A stretch of 64,000 bases of DNA, taken from positions 40,931-104,930 of the forward strand of contig NZ_JBFRYC010000012.1 in the NCBI RefSeq assembly GCF_040892615.1, read 5' to 3'. Positions 1 to 8,055 of the stretch are shown here, one piece after another (the stretch's first letter is position 1; every line of letters begins with the position of its first letter). A program made the position numbers and the translations under genes. Below the pieces are notes generated by a model, which saw only the letters and a list, made by a program, of their open reading frames with translations, searched no databases and was not told where the DNA came from. Source of the DNA: Thioclava arctica. Lineage in GTDB: Bacteria > Pseudomonadota > Alphaproteobacteria > Rhodobacterales > Rhodobacteraceae.

Positions 1-234
1 CAGGTCGACGGCATCTGTGCCGACGCCATTCACCGCAATCAGCCGCAGGTCGGGCAGAGCGTCAATTTCGTCACACGTCAATCCGCGCGTGCCGCTGGTG
101 AGCACGATCTCGATCCCGTCACGCGCCTCGATGTCGCGGGTGATGGCGTGACTGGCGCAAAACTGCTCCATTATGTCTGGCGGATTAAGATCGCTCAGAA
201 CCAAAATTCGGGGCAGTGCTGTGGCGGCACTCAT
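1..234 (-). CDS. D-2-hydroxyacid dehydrogenase, N-terminal part (cut by window edge)
   Basis: The 78 visible codons start with an ATG at 234 that overlaps the stop of the upstream ABC ATPase gene (ATGA), so translation is probably coupled. The readable protein begins MSAATALPRILVLSDL and continues into LPDLRLIAVNGVGTDAVDL, the catalytic-domain start and hinge typical of NAD(P)-dependent D-isomer-specific 2-hydroxyacid dehydrogenases (glyoxylate/hydroxypyruvate reductase type). The NAD-binding domain and catalytic Arg/Glu/His lie outside the window. Its place as last gene of an amino-acid importer operon suggests it reduces a keto or hydroxy acid made from the imported compound; that role is inferred. 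Confidence 0.8.
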   Translation of the reverse strand, partial: MSAATALPRILVLSDLNPPDIMEQFCASHAITRDIEARDGIEIVLTSGTRGLTCDEIDALPDLRLIAVNGVGTDAVDL

Positions 235-980
235 GCGATTTGACCGAGGAAATTGCGCAGCCGCTCAGAGCGGGGGTTGCCAAAGAACTCTTCGGGCGCG
301 CCCTGCTCGATGATCGCGCCCGCTTCCATAAAGATCACACGATCGGCTACCGCGCGTGCAAATTCCATTTCGTGGGTCACGCAGAGCATCGTCATGCCTT
401 CGCGCGCGAGATCAATCATCGTATCGAGCACTTCTTTTACCATTTCGGGGTCAAGCGCCGAAGTTGGCTCGTCAAACAGCATGATCCGCGGCTCCATGCA
501 CAGCGCGCGCGCAATTGCGACACGCTGCTGTTGGCCCCCCGACAATTGGGCGGGAAACTTAGCTGCCTGCTCGGGGATTTTCACACGCTCAAGATATTTG
601 CGCGCGGTCGCCTCGGCGCTGGACTTATTGGCCCGTCCCGTCTTGAGCGGCGCCAACATGCAGTTTTGTAGCACCGTGAGATGGGGAAACAGGTTGAACT
701 GCTGAAAGACCATGCCAACTTCGCGGCGCACTTTGCCGACATTGTCGCCCCCTGCTGTCAGCTCGATTCCATCAACGGTGATTGTGCCGCTTTGAATGGT
801 TTCAAGCTGGTTGATCGTGCGGATCAGCGTTGATTTACCCGAGCCAGAGGGGCCACAGATAACAATCCGTTCGCCGGTCTCGACCGTCAGATCAATTGCT
901 TTCAACGCTTGAAACGCCCCGAAGAATTTGGAGACCCCGCGCATTTCAACCGCGCGCTGCTTGGATTGTGCCATGGTCAT
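231..980 (-). CDS. polar amino acid ABC transporter, ATP-binding protein
   Basis: ATPase of a GlnQ/HisP/AapP-type importer, 249 residues, the usual family length. Visible motifs are Walker A GPSGSGKST (about residue 43), the signature LSGGQQQR, Walker B IMLFDEP and the switch histidine in CVTHEM. It follows the binding-protein gene by 63 bp and overlaps the next gene by 4 bp. A second ATG six bases inside (974) has better spacing from a GAGG stretch and may be the true start. It would energise the two permeases encoded upstream in the same operon. Substrate specificity cannot be read from the ATPase. Confidence 0.92.
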   Translation of the reverse strand: MTMAQSKQRAVEMRGVSKFFGAFQALKAIDLTVETGERIVICGPSGSGKSTLIRTINQLETIQSGTITVDGIELTAGGDNVGKVRREVGMVFQQFNLFPHLTVLQNCMLAPLKTGRANKSSAEATARKYLERVKIPEQAAKFPAQLSGGQQQRVAIARALCMEPRIMLFDEPTSALDPEMVKEVLDTMIDLAREGMTMLCVTHEMEFARAVADRVIFMEAGAIIEQGAPEEFFGNPRSERLRNFLGQIA

Positions 981-1043
981 GCCTCGTCATTGAAGCCCGG
1001 CGCCGCCGCGTTTGAAACGTGGCGCCGGGTTGATGTCAGATGT

Positions 1044-1853
1044 TCACTTCAAAGCCGCTTTTGCGGTGCCAGTGCGGACAAAATCAGGAACCTTCGTGCC
1101 AAGCCATTGCTCGCTGATTTTGTCCATTGTCCCGTCTTTCATCGCGTCCGCGACAAAGGCGTTGATCTTGGCCAACAGCGCGTCAGAGCCCGGCACGACG
1201 GCCACACCCTGAACTTGGCTCGAAAGTGAGAACTTCTCGTCGAAGCGGCCCGGTGCAGCTTTGTTGATCTGTGCAGCGATCACGTTTGAGACGCCAATCA
1301 GCGGCACCTGTCCCGATAGCAGCGCTTGAACTGCGGCGGCATCATCGTCAAAACGGCGGATCGTTGCGCTTGCGGGGGCAACTTTGGTGACGCCAGCATC
1401 TTGCGTCGAGGCGCGCACCACGCCGATCGTTTTGTCCGCGAGGCCCGCGCCGTCTTTCACGTCTTCGTCTTTTTTGCCGTAAACCATGATCTCAATCCCG
1501 GCATATGGGTTCGAGAAATCAACCCTTTCGGCACGCGCCGGCGTGATCCCCAGTGAGGCCACCAGAACATCGACCTGACCCGACAACAAATAGGGAATGC
1601 GGTTGGGTCCGGTGACCGGCACAATCTGAATTTTAGTGCCGAGATATTTCGCCAAGGCCTTGGCGGTGTCGGCGTCATAACCCTCGGGGGTGCCGGTCGT
1701 GCTCATCGTGCCGAAGGGCGGAAAATCGACCAACATGCCGACTTTGAGCACGCCATTTGCCTCGATCTGTTTGAGTGTAGTGGCTTGCGCTTGCGGGGCA
1801 AGAAGGGCCGTGGCTGCAATAGCGGCGGCTGCCAGTGTGTGGAAAAACTTCAT
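1044..1853 (-). CDS. polar amino acid ABC transporter, periplasmic binding protein
   Basis: Solute-binding protein of family 3 (SBP_bac_3), 269 residues. A cleavable signal peptide is clear (MKFFHTLAAAAIAATALLA, then PQAQA). The mature part shows the family hallmarks VLKVGMLVDFPPFG near the start, GYDADTAKALAKYLG, and RAERVDFSNPYAG in the middle. A strong GGAGGAGAG ribosome site precedes the ATG. It lies between the second permease and the ATPase in one minus-strand operon. The ligand is probably an amino acid or a close derivative. Confidence 0.92.
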   Translation of the reverse strand: MKFFHTLAAAAIAATALLAPQAQATTLKQIEANGVLKVGMLVDFPPFGTMSTTGTPEGYDADTAKALAKYLGTKIQIVPVTGPNRIPYLLSGQVDVLVASLGITPARAERVDFSNPYAGIEIMVYGKKDEDVKDGAGLADKTIGVVRASTQDAGVTKVAPASATIRRFDDDAAAVQALLSGQVPLIGVSNVIAAQINKAAPGRFDEKFSLSSQVQGVAVVPGSDALLAKINAFVADAMKDGTMDKISEQWLGTKVPDFVRTGTAKAALK

Positions 1854-1889
1854 TCTCTCCTCCTCCGAGAAATTGGTGGGTACGGTCGT

Positions 1890-2546
1890 TCAGCGTGTGA
1901 AGGCGCGGCGCATCCGCGCTTCAAGCCGGCGCGCGTATAGCGAAAGCGGCCAGCAAATCAGGAAATAGATCACGGCCACCAATCCAAAGACCACAAACGG
2001 GTCGAAGGTGGCGTTGTTGACGATCTGACCGGCGCGGGTCAGTTCGGTAAAGCCGATAATAGAGGTCAGCGAGGTGCCCTTGATGAGCTGCACCAGAAAT
2101 CCCACCGTAGGCGCAACCCCAATCCGTGCCGCTTGCGGCAAGATTACGCTTTGCATCCGGTCGCGGTAGCTAAGCGAAAGGGCCGTTGCGGCTTCAAGTT
2201 GGCCCGTGGGCACCGCTTGTATCGAGCCGCGCCAAATCTCGCCGAGATAGGCGCTTGCGTGGAATGTCAGCGCAACGGCGGCAGCCAGCAACGGATTGAT
2301 CGGCAAGTTCAAGACAGCAAGGCCAAAGTAAAACAGAAACAGCTGCATCAGCAGCGGCGTGCCCTGAAAAACTCGGATAAATACGGCGCTGATCCGGCGT
2401 AGCGCGATCGAGTCAGAGCTGCGCGCCAGTGCGACGACCAGCCCGCCGATGGCTCCGCCGACAAACGCAATGACGGACAGCAGCAAGGTCCAGCGGACGG
2501 CCTCGATGATGAATAGAATGTCGGCGGGACCGAATTGGCGGATCAT
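1890..2546 (-). CDS. polar amino acid ABC transporter, permease
   Basis: Inner-membrane subunit of the HisMQ type, about 218 residues. I start it at the ATG at 2546, reading MIRQFGPADILFIIEAVRWT; it lies one base after the stop of the preceding permease, and the longer reading frame upstream merely shadows that gene. Several hydrophobic helices are seen, together with the EAA loop AATALSLSYRDRMQSVILPQA that docks the ATPase. It pairs with the permease at 2548-3216 to form the translocation channel. Confidence 0.9.
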   Translation of the reverse strand: MIRQFGPADILFIIEAVRWTLLLSVIAFVGGAIGGLVVALARSSDSIALRRISAVFIRVFQGTPLLMQLFLFYFGLAVLNLPINPLLAAAVALTFHASAYLGEIWRGSIQAVPTGQLEAATALSLSYRDRMQSVILPQAARIGVAPTVGFLVQLIKGTSLTSIIGFTELTRAGQIVNNATFDPFVVFGLVAVIYFLICWPLSLYARRLEARMRRAFTR

Positions 2547-2547
2547 A

Positions 2548-3216
2548 TCAGCGGCTCGCGGGGTAATTGAACAAGGTGTGCTGAACCAGGCGGAACAAGC
2601 CCGAGAACAGCAGTGAAAGCACAAGATACATGGCCGTGATGACCAGATAGATCTCAAAGCTCGCAAAAGTTTTTGCGTTCAGATCCGCGCCGGCAGAGGC
2701 CAGATCATTGGCCGAAATCGTAGAGACAACCGAGGAAGTCAGCATGAGGTAGATGAACTGGCTCGTCATCGCCGGGTAGACGTTGCGCAACGCAGGTTTA
2801 AGCACGACATAGCGAAAAATCTGCACCGGCTCGAGCCCAAGCGCACGCCCCGCCTCAATCTGACCATGAGGCACGGACTCGATGCCCGCGCGGGTGATTT
2901 CGGTTCCGTAAGCACCAACGTTGATCACAAGGGCGACGAGGGCTGCGACATTTGGATTCAGTGCGATGCCCACGGCGGGCAAGCCGAAAAACAAAAAGAA
3001 AATTTGGATCAGGAAGGGTGTATTGCGGATAATTTCAACATAGGCCCCGACAAGGCCGCGTAAGACCTTGTAACGAGACGTGCGCGCCACCGCACCGAGA
3101 ACCGAGACGACCAGCCCCAAAACCATCGCGACAAAAGACAAGCGAACCGTCAGCCAAGCGCCGTATAAAAGCAGGTCAAAGTTGTCGAATACGGGTGTAA
3201 AGTTGAAATGATACAC
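2548..3216 (-). CDS. polar amino acid ABC transporter, permease (first gene of operon)
   Basis: HisMQ-type permease, about 222 residues. I prefer a GTG start at 3216 (VYHFNFTPVFDNFD) because AGGGGAGG sits just upstream; an upstream in-frame ATG at 3258 would add a polar tail with no ribosome site. The EAA loop is EAGRALGLEPVQIFRYVVL, followed by more membrane helices. As first gene it follows a non-coding stretch with inverted repeats at 3279-3305. Gene order is permease, permease, binding protein, ATPase, dehydrogenase. Confidence 0.88.
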   Translation of the reverse strand: MYHFNFTPVFDNFDLLLYGAWLTVRLSFVAMVLGLVVSVLGAVARTSRYKVLRGLVGAYVEIIRNTPFLIQIFFLFFGLPAVGIALNPNVAALVALVINVGAYGTEITRAGIESVPHGQIEAGRALGLEPVQIFRYVVLKPALRNVYPAMTSQFIYLMLTSSVVSTISANDLASAGADLNAKTFASFEIYLVITAMYLVLSLLFSGLFRLVQHTLFNYPASR

Positions 3217-3278
3217 GACGCCTCCCCTGCGTGACCGTCCGAAATCTCCGCTCCTCAACGGACATTTTGGACCACTTG

Positions 3279-3305
3279 GAACGATCCATTTAGATCGTTC
3301 TAAAT
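3279..3305. promoter_or_regulatory. candidate operator upstream of amino acid transporter operon
   Basis: Two overlapping perfect inverted repeats are visible: GAACGATC / GATCGTTC with a 6-base gap (3279-3300), and ATTTAGA / TCTAAAT with a 4-base gap (3288-3305). They lie 63-90 bases before the first permease start, a usual place for a repressor site. No regulator gene is adjacent in the window, so the binding protein is unknown. Confidence 0.5.
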
Positions 3306-3510
3306 GTTAATTAGCAAAACAAATTTCCGTGACAGCACACTCTCGCATCCGCGTGAATCTGACGCATGGTCAACTTGAGATATGTCGGCGATCCGCACCC
3401 GCCAAAGCCATTACAAGCGGCCATGTTGCATGGATTAAGCGATGGATACAGTTCCCCCTTTTCCCACAGGATCAGCTGACACGACAAAAGGATTTGTGGG
3501 TTTACGCTGA

Positions 3511-3864
3511 TCAACCATAGGCGCAGACTAAGGGCCCGTGGTCTCGGATGTTTTCGCGCAACATTTCCAAGAGGGCGGGATAGCAGCGCAGAAGATAGCT
3601 CCAGTGTGCCGTCCGGGCATCGATATCGCAAAAGCCATCGGGGATCTCGCTCGGAACCTCGTGGCTCCCAATGCCTGCTGACGTAAGCGCGAGAGCGAGA
3701 CGCGCATCCGCAATTGCGAGTGTTTGATCCGTTACATAGAAATCATCATAACCGCCGTAGACCCGACCGCCGATGTCGGCGTCAAAAAGGGCAAGGAAGT
3801 CTGTGTGATTTTTAAGATCTAAAACGTCCTCTTGATTGCGGCAGAAAAGGATATCGAAACTCAT
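3511..3864 (-). CDS. hypothetical protein, 117 aa
   Basis: Unrecognised soluble, acidic protein starting MSFDILFCRNQEDVLDLKN. No signal peptide or membrane segment is seen. It contains aromatic-rich stretches (GGRVYGGYDDFYVTD) and a C-terminal helical part (WSYLLRCYPALLEMLRENI). No strong ribosome site precedes the ATG. It stands alone between the transporter operon and the mobile island, and its function is not known to me. Confidence 0.5.
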   Translation of the reverse strand: MSFDILFCRNQEDVLDLKNHTDFLALFDADIGGRVYGGYDDFYVTDQTLAIADARLALALTSAGIGSHEVPSEIPDGFCDIDARTAHWSYLLRCYPALLEMLRENIRDHGPLVCAYG

Positions 3865-4395
3865 TTGGGCGGCCTCATATTTCGTAGATGTTTGAAAGCT
3901 TGGTGATGCGCCGCGTGATCGAGCTTGTCAGGGATCATGCACAGATGGGCATGACCTCGCGTCAGGCGTCCACAGCAACTGGATGGAATGTGAGCCTTTG
4001 ACGGAATGGGGAAAGAACATTTCCGAAAAAATCACGAAATTTCCCGCAACTCATTAATATGAAAAAATAAAAGCGAGTGGCTCAGCCGCTTTTGCGGTTT
4101 GCACCGCCTTGTTGCTCTATGATTTTATGCGACACTGGGGCATCTCGGACCGGCATTCCTTTTACCCGGCTGCGCGTAAAGCCGGATGGCACTAACGCGC
4201 GAAGACCTGACGCTCGGCGGCAAGCCGGTCGAGCACCGTTGGCGGAGGCAACGGTGTGTGATGCGGTCCAACAGCGCGGTCGTTATATTGCTCCCTTTAA
4301 GTCAGCGTGAGCGGGCAATCATCATCGCATCAGTCCGCACAAGATTTCGGCAAACAAGATCGGCAAGATCTTTAATTTTTCTACGAAAAAGCGCT
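3865..4395. other. intergenic stretch with no clear gene
   Basis: A 37-codon reading frame (3888-4001, plus strand) ends in a stretch that resembles a helix-turn-helix (MTSRQASTATGW); it could be the start of a lost transposase or regulator, but is too short to call. The rest is comparatively AT-rich around 4030-4080, with no hairpin terminator noticed. Confidence 0.3.
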
Positions 4396-4830
4396 ATGTA
4401 TAAAGAGCTTTTCGCGCATCTGAGATCGGCAAAAATGATTGAAAGATCTAGCAGGATTGACCCCTGTGTCTTTGAGGAACGTATCCCCGCCGCATTGGCC
4501 GATCTCGTCCGGGTGATGAATTGCTACTATTCGAATCTGATCGAGGGCCACAACACGCGGTCGCGCGATCTCGAGCGTGCCCTTGCCGGTGCCGAGCTTG
4601 AAGAAGAAACCCGCCCGCTCGCTCTGGAAGCGCGCGCGCATGTCATCGTCCAGCGCGCCATCGACGATATGCACCGGACAGGTACACTACCCCGGCCGAC
4701 ATCGGTCGAATTTCTCACCTGGGTGCATAAGGCGTTCTATGACGAAATGCCTGATAGGTTTCGTGTGATCGAACACACCCGCCGACGTCTACTTCGGTCG
4801 CAACTAAAGCATTTTCAGGGACAACGATAA
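4396..4830 (+). pseudogene. Fic family protein, truncated (N-terminal part only)
   Basis: The frame beginning MYKELFAHLRSAKM matches the N-terminal half of class II Fic (filamentation induced by cAMP) AMPylases. It retains the inhibitory helix motif in YYSNLIEGHNTR, which fits (S/T)xxxE(G/N), and the stretch FLTWVHKAFYDEMPDRFRVIEH. Homology stops there: the catalytic HPFx(D/E)GNGR loop and the rest of the Fic fold are missing, and about 18 unrelated residues follow to a stop. It is therefore a broken gene that cannot AMPylate. A start further upstream at 4186 lacks family resemblance. Confidence 0.7.
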
Positions 4831-4991
4831 AATTGAGAAACAAACGATCCGATAACGCCGCTTGCATCACCAAAGACGAGGTGCCCATACAGAGTGTGCA
4901 GCCAAGTTTGGTATATATTCTTCGGTTCGAAGCAAATCATGCCTTGTGCGCAGAGGCCACCTGCTTCTCAGAGTGAAGATGTTGCAGGTGT

Positions 4992-5021
4992 CAGGCCGGG
5001 AAAGTCCCGGCCTGCATTTTT
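4992..5021 (+). terminator. rho-independent terminator, plus strand
   Basis: A 9-bp perfect stem (CAGGCCGGG / CCCGGCCTG) with a 5-base loop is followed by GCATTTTT on the plus strand. The only plus-strand gene upstream is the fic remnant, so either its old transcript or an unannotated short RNA ends here. It also lies just past the end of the minus-strand gene at 5024. Confidence 0.7.
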
Positions 5022-5023
5022 GT

Positions 5024-5455
5024 CTATTCCAATGCGGATGTAAAACGGCGGTGGCGCAGTGCAGACAGATGCTGCTCGGCGGCAAGTTGGTCGATCACCT
5101 TTTGGCGCAAACTGCGAAACAGCCGCAGCTGTTCCCAGAGCTTTCGGATGCTTTCCAGATCCCCGTCGAGGAAGAAGTAGTTGTCCGTGTTATAGTTTAG
5201 CGCAATTTGCCGATAACCCGGCACGCGATCGGAAAGTGTGCCGAGCACATGCGCGCTCAGCGCGTCGAGGGCAGGTTCCTCGGCTTCGTCATAAAGAATG
5301 CCAGCGCGAAACGCATCGAACATGGCGCGAACGGGTTGAGCGTCCTGACGCAGATCCACCGTGCTTTCAGCGAGCGCCGCTTCGACGATGCGCGCGGTCT
5401 CGATTGCCGCGATGGCGGTGGCTTTGGTATCTGTAGTGCTTGCAGGATAATGCAT
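5024..5455 (-). CDS. hypothetical protein, 143 aa (island gene)
   Basis: Unrecognised cytoplasmic protein starting MHYPASTTDTKATAIAA; AAGGAG lies at good distance before this ATG, which I prefer to the upstream ATG at 5497. It is mostly helical with no membrane segment. A central stretch reads ALNYNTDNYFFLDGDLESIRKLWEQLRLF. It sits with the next gene (5538-5918) in the same orientation, and the two may form a small operon of island housekeeping genes. Confidence 0.6.
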   Translation of the reverse strand: MHYPASTTDTKATAIAAIETARIVEAALAESTVDLRQDAQPVRAMFDAFRAGILYDEAEEPALDALSAHVLGTLSDRVPGYRQIALNYNTDNYFFLDGDLESIRKLWEQLRLFRSLRQKVIDQLAAEQHLSALRHRRFTSALE

Positions 5456-5529
5456 GAAGTGCTCCTTGTTTCGACCCGCAAAAGCGCAGGTCCTCAAGTT
5501 CGCACCGCCCCGCTAAGCGGCGGCGCGAA

Positions 5530-5629
5530 GGTGGCGCTCAAGCTGCCAGAAGATGTGGCGGCGCGGCCGTGGTCTCTTCAGCACGCAGGGCGCTGAGCCG
5601 GTCGGTGTATTCGTCCGTCAGAAGGCAGA
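5530..5629. repeat. 100-bp dispersed repeat, copy 1 (second copy at 29358-29457)
   Basis: This 100-base segment, holding the last ~30 codons and stop of the gene at 5538-5918, recurs at 29358-29457 in the same orientation with two mismatches by eye. The flanks differ completely on both sides. Confidence 0.85.
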
Positions 5630-5918
5630 TTTCCTCGACGACGGGGTCATCCGGGTTTACGGCGGCAAAATAGCCTGCTTCCGGACGCTCGAAATTTTCG
5701 ACATTCTCGAGGGTGAGTAGGTCGAATAACCATTGCAGCTCTCGCCAAATCTGGCGTGAGAGAATTGCCGGATGCGCCAATCCGTGAACGATAGTGGACA
5801 CGCGGTGCGCCGCGCCCTCGCCACCCAGAAGCGTGGCCGTATTGCAAAGCGCCTCACGGTTTTCGTAAAGGAAGCTCGACATCGAAATTCGGGCAACCGG
5901 GATCACGCGATGATGCAT
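5538..5918 (-). CDS. hypothetical protein, 126 aa (island gene; 3' end duplicated elsewhere)
   Basis: Unrecognised protein beginning MHHRVIPVARISMSSFLYEN; GGAG lies before this ATG, whereas the ATG at 5963 has none. The protein is helical and acidic, with a stretch LTLENVENFERPEAGYFAAVNPDDP and the tail RAEETTAAPPHLLAA. Its last ~30 codons are copied at 29358-29457, where they adjoin an IS21 fragment. The neighbour at 5024 points the same way. Confidence 0.6.
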   Translation of the reverse strand: MHHRVIPVARISMSSFLYENREALCNTATLLGGEGAAHRVSTIVHGLAHPAILSRQIWRELQWLFDLLTLENVENFERPEAGYFAAVNPDDPVVEEICLLTDEYTDRLSALRAEETTAAPPHLLAA

Positions 5919-6138
5919 AGAATAGACTCCTATATGCCCTGCGGAATGGCCCGCGGGCGTCAAGAACGGCCCTGCATGGCCGTTTGGGATGTGTGGAGGG
6001 CCGCGTTTGGCAACGACGCAATCGAGTGCTCAGAGACGGTACTCGCTTCTTGCGTTTGCTTTCGATCTCGTGGAGCGGTGGGGGTGTGATAGCGCTTCGT
6101 TTCGAGAGCGCTATCTCAGCTTCACCGATCAAGGTCGA

Positions 6139-6603
6139 TCAGTGCCGGTCAGCCGTTTCCAACGTTTTCAGCAGGCGCGCCTTAACAAGCTGCATCCGCT
6201 CGCGAGGCTGATCGGCGAGCTTGCCGATGACCGGTGTGCGCAAAGCTGGACAAACACACAGCGCCGGGTCGTTCGTGCGGATCACAACGGTGCGCGTGCC
6301 GCAGAACCCGGTCGCGCGATTGAGGCCGCTAGCCGCAGCCTCATCCGTCGATAGGTCGATGCCGAGAGCGTTGCGGGCTTTGCGCCGGATGGTGGTGCCG
6401 TAAGCCACACATAACCAGCGCTGCCCGTCGTAGACTGAAACCGCGAGCACGAGGCAGGGGCGCGCCTTGGGGCGCTCGTTGGCGGGTGCATTCTGCAGTG
6501 GAAACCTGAATGAGATGATATCGCCGGCTTTTATGGTTTCAGACCAAGGGCGCGTCGTTTCGCATGGTGAAGTTGAGGTTCGTTTCGAGAGGGCATTCAG
6601 CAT
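6139..6603 (-). CDS. PemK/MazF-like toxin-domain protein
   Basis: 154 residues. After a ~25-residue polar leader the sequence IKAGDIISFRFPLQ...KARPCLVLAV, then VAYGTT and later RTVVIRTNDPALCV...VIGKLADQPRERM, follows the layout of the CcdB/MazF-PemK fold, in which GDI..v.fp and RPclVl..v mark the first strands. Family members are mRNA endoribonucleases or plasmid-maintenance relatives. No antitoxin gene is obvious next to it: upstream is a 514-bp non-coding gap and downstream is the unknown gene at 5538. It may therefore be a solitary domain protein and not an active toxin. Confidence 0.5.
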   Translation of the reverse strand: MLNALSKRTSTSPCETTRPWSETIKAGDIISFRFPLQNAPANERPKARPCLVLAVSVYDGQRWLCVAYGTTIRRKARNALGIDLSTDEAAASGLNRATGFCGTRTVVIRTNDPALCVCPALRTPVIGKLADQPRERMQLVKARLLKTLETADRH

Positions 6604-7117
6604 GTGTCATTCCTTGTCATGGGGTTGACGCACGATGATCGAGGTCGTTGCCGGGATCGGCTTTCGGTCGCGCGTCACAAGGCGCGCGCGACCGAAGGCC
6701 GGTGCCCGGCTGACCGGCTTCTTTCTCACGGTGGCGGTAGGTGTCCTGCCGTGTGCGAAGCAGGAAGAGGCGGGCCGGGCTAATCAGGTGGATTGGACGC
6801 GATTAGCCGGGTCTTACACCACAAAAATTATTTCGTGGTGTAAGGTGATCGAGCGGGGCCGCGCTGATCTTTTTCCTCACCGCGATCGTCTCCGGCGCGT
6901 ACGTTTTCACACTCAGAGATATTGTTTCTTTTGCTCGAGTCTTGGCGTCCCATCTTCCTTGTTTCGAGGGGGGCACGCAGGTTTGATTCTCATATTCTCT
7001 ATTTTTAGTGTTCATTTCCAGATGGTTATTATTTTTCTGTAATTTTTTTCGGGTTTCGATTTCCGTTTTTCCGGCACGTCTCGATTTCCCTGTTCGTCAA
7101 GAACAGGAGAAATCTAT
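6604..7117. other. 514-bp non-coding stretch, partly AT-rich
   Basis: No gene is supported here. The right half (about 6950-7090) is clearly AT-richer than its surroundings, with runs of T and A. A 10-bp perfect inverted repeat occurs at 6813-6844 (separate entry). The region is shared by the divergent PemK-like gene and the methyltransferase gene, so promoters for both should lie here. Confidence 0.4.
6813..6844. repeat. 10-bp inverted repeat between divergent genes
   Basis: CTTACACCAC and GTGGTGTAAG flank a 12-base AT-rich spacer, making a perfect inverted repeat. It lies in the divergent region between the PemK-like and methyltransferase genes and could be a regulator site or the end of a small element. 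Confidence 0.5.
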
Positions 7118-7954
7118 ATGACCATCCACACATGCTTCGAGCAGCCCTTTCAAGCGACCGCACGGGCTCTCGATCAGTTCTACACGAACCCATTGATTGC
7201 TGAGAAATGCTATGCGCGACTGTCCCAGACATTCCCAGCCCAGCCGGGTGATCTTTGGATCGAGCCTTCTGCGGGGGCTGGTGCCTTTCTCGCGCATTTA
7301 CCTGAGCCGCGTATAGGCCTCGACCTCGCGCCTGCTGCTCCTGGCATCGTACGAGCCGATTATCTGAACTGGGTCCCGCCGGGCAATTTTAGGCGGCACG
7401 TTGTGGTCGGCAACCCGCCGTTCGGTCGCAACGCTTCCCTCGCGATCAATTTTTTCAATCACGCAGCGAGCCATGCGGATGTGATTGCGATGATCCTGCC
7501 GCGCTCGGTGCGCAAATCCTCGCTGCGCCGCCGGCTCAATCGGATGTTCCATCTCGTTGACGAGATGCTGTTGCCGGTAGAGGCTTTTCTCTATGAGGGT
7601 CAGCCCTACGCGGTGCGCACCGTTTTCCAGATTTGGGAGCGTCGGGGCTATGAGCGTTCCGAACAGCGGGGTGCCGTCAAACATCCGGATTTCAGTTTCT
7701 GCAACGCCGAAGAGGCTGATTTTGCCATTCGCCGCATTGGCGGCGTCGCGGGGCGCATATTCGATAATCCGATCGAACACACGCCCAGCTCGCATCTCTT
7801 CCTCAAGGCGATCGACCGGGAGAACGCGCAACATTTGCGGGCGTGTTTTGCGCAGCTGGATTTTAGTGAGGTGCGCGAGGATTCCGTTGCAAATTACTCG
7901 GTCGCAAAGAGTGATGTCGTCGCGCTCTACGCGCTTCTCGTGGCGGGAGGCTGA
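7118..7954 (+). CDS. N6-adenine DNA methyltransferase-like protein
   Basis: 278 residues; AGGAGAAA precedes the ATG. The S-adenosylmethionine motif reads WIEPSAGAGAFLAHL (residues ~47-61), and the catalytic motif IV is GNPPFGRNA (~104), the (N/D)PP(F/Y) box of N6-adenine methyltransferases. The C-terminal half resembles no specificity domain I can name. No restriction gene is adjacent, so it may be an orphan methylase of a mobile element, protecting DNA or controlling expression. It is convergent with the recombinase gene at 8056. Confidence 0.75.
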   Translation: MTIHTCFEQPFQATARALDQFYTNPLIAEKCYARLSQTFPAQPGDLWIEPSAGAGAFLAHLPEPRIGLDLAPAAPGIVRADYLNWVPPGNFRRHVVVGNPPFGRNASLAINFFNHAASHADVIAMILPRSVRKSSLRRRLNRMFHLVDEMLLPVEAFLYEGQPYAVRTVFQIWERRGYERSEQRGAVKHPDFSFCNAEEADFAIRRIGGVAGRIFDNPIEHTPSSHLFLKAIDRENAQHLRACFAQLDFSEVREDSVANYSVAKSDVVALYALLVAGG

Positions 7955-8055
7955 GGACGGCATGACGTCATCGCCCTTCAAGCCCTGTCGGGTCGCGTTA
8001 GCATGTCTCGTGGCGCGACGACTCGGTTCGCGATCCCGCTGAACGATGACATGTG

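Noticed and set aside
7962..7971. Perfect palindrome ATGACGTCAT after the methyltransferase gene
   Set aside because: Ten bases between convergent genes is short enough to be chance, and it has no T run for a terminator.
7298..7981. Minus-strand frame opposite the methyltransferase
   Set aside because: The plus strand carries EPSAGAGAF and NPPF motifs in one frame; the reverse frame has none.
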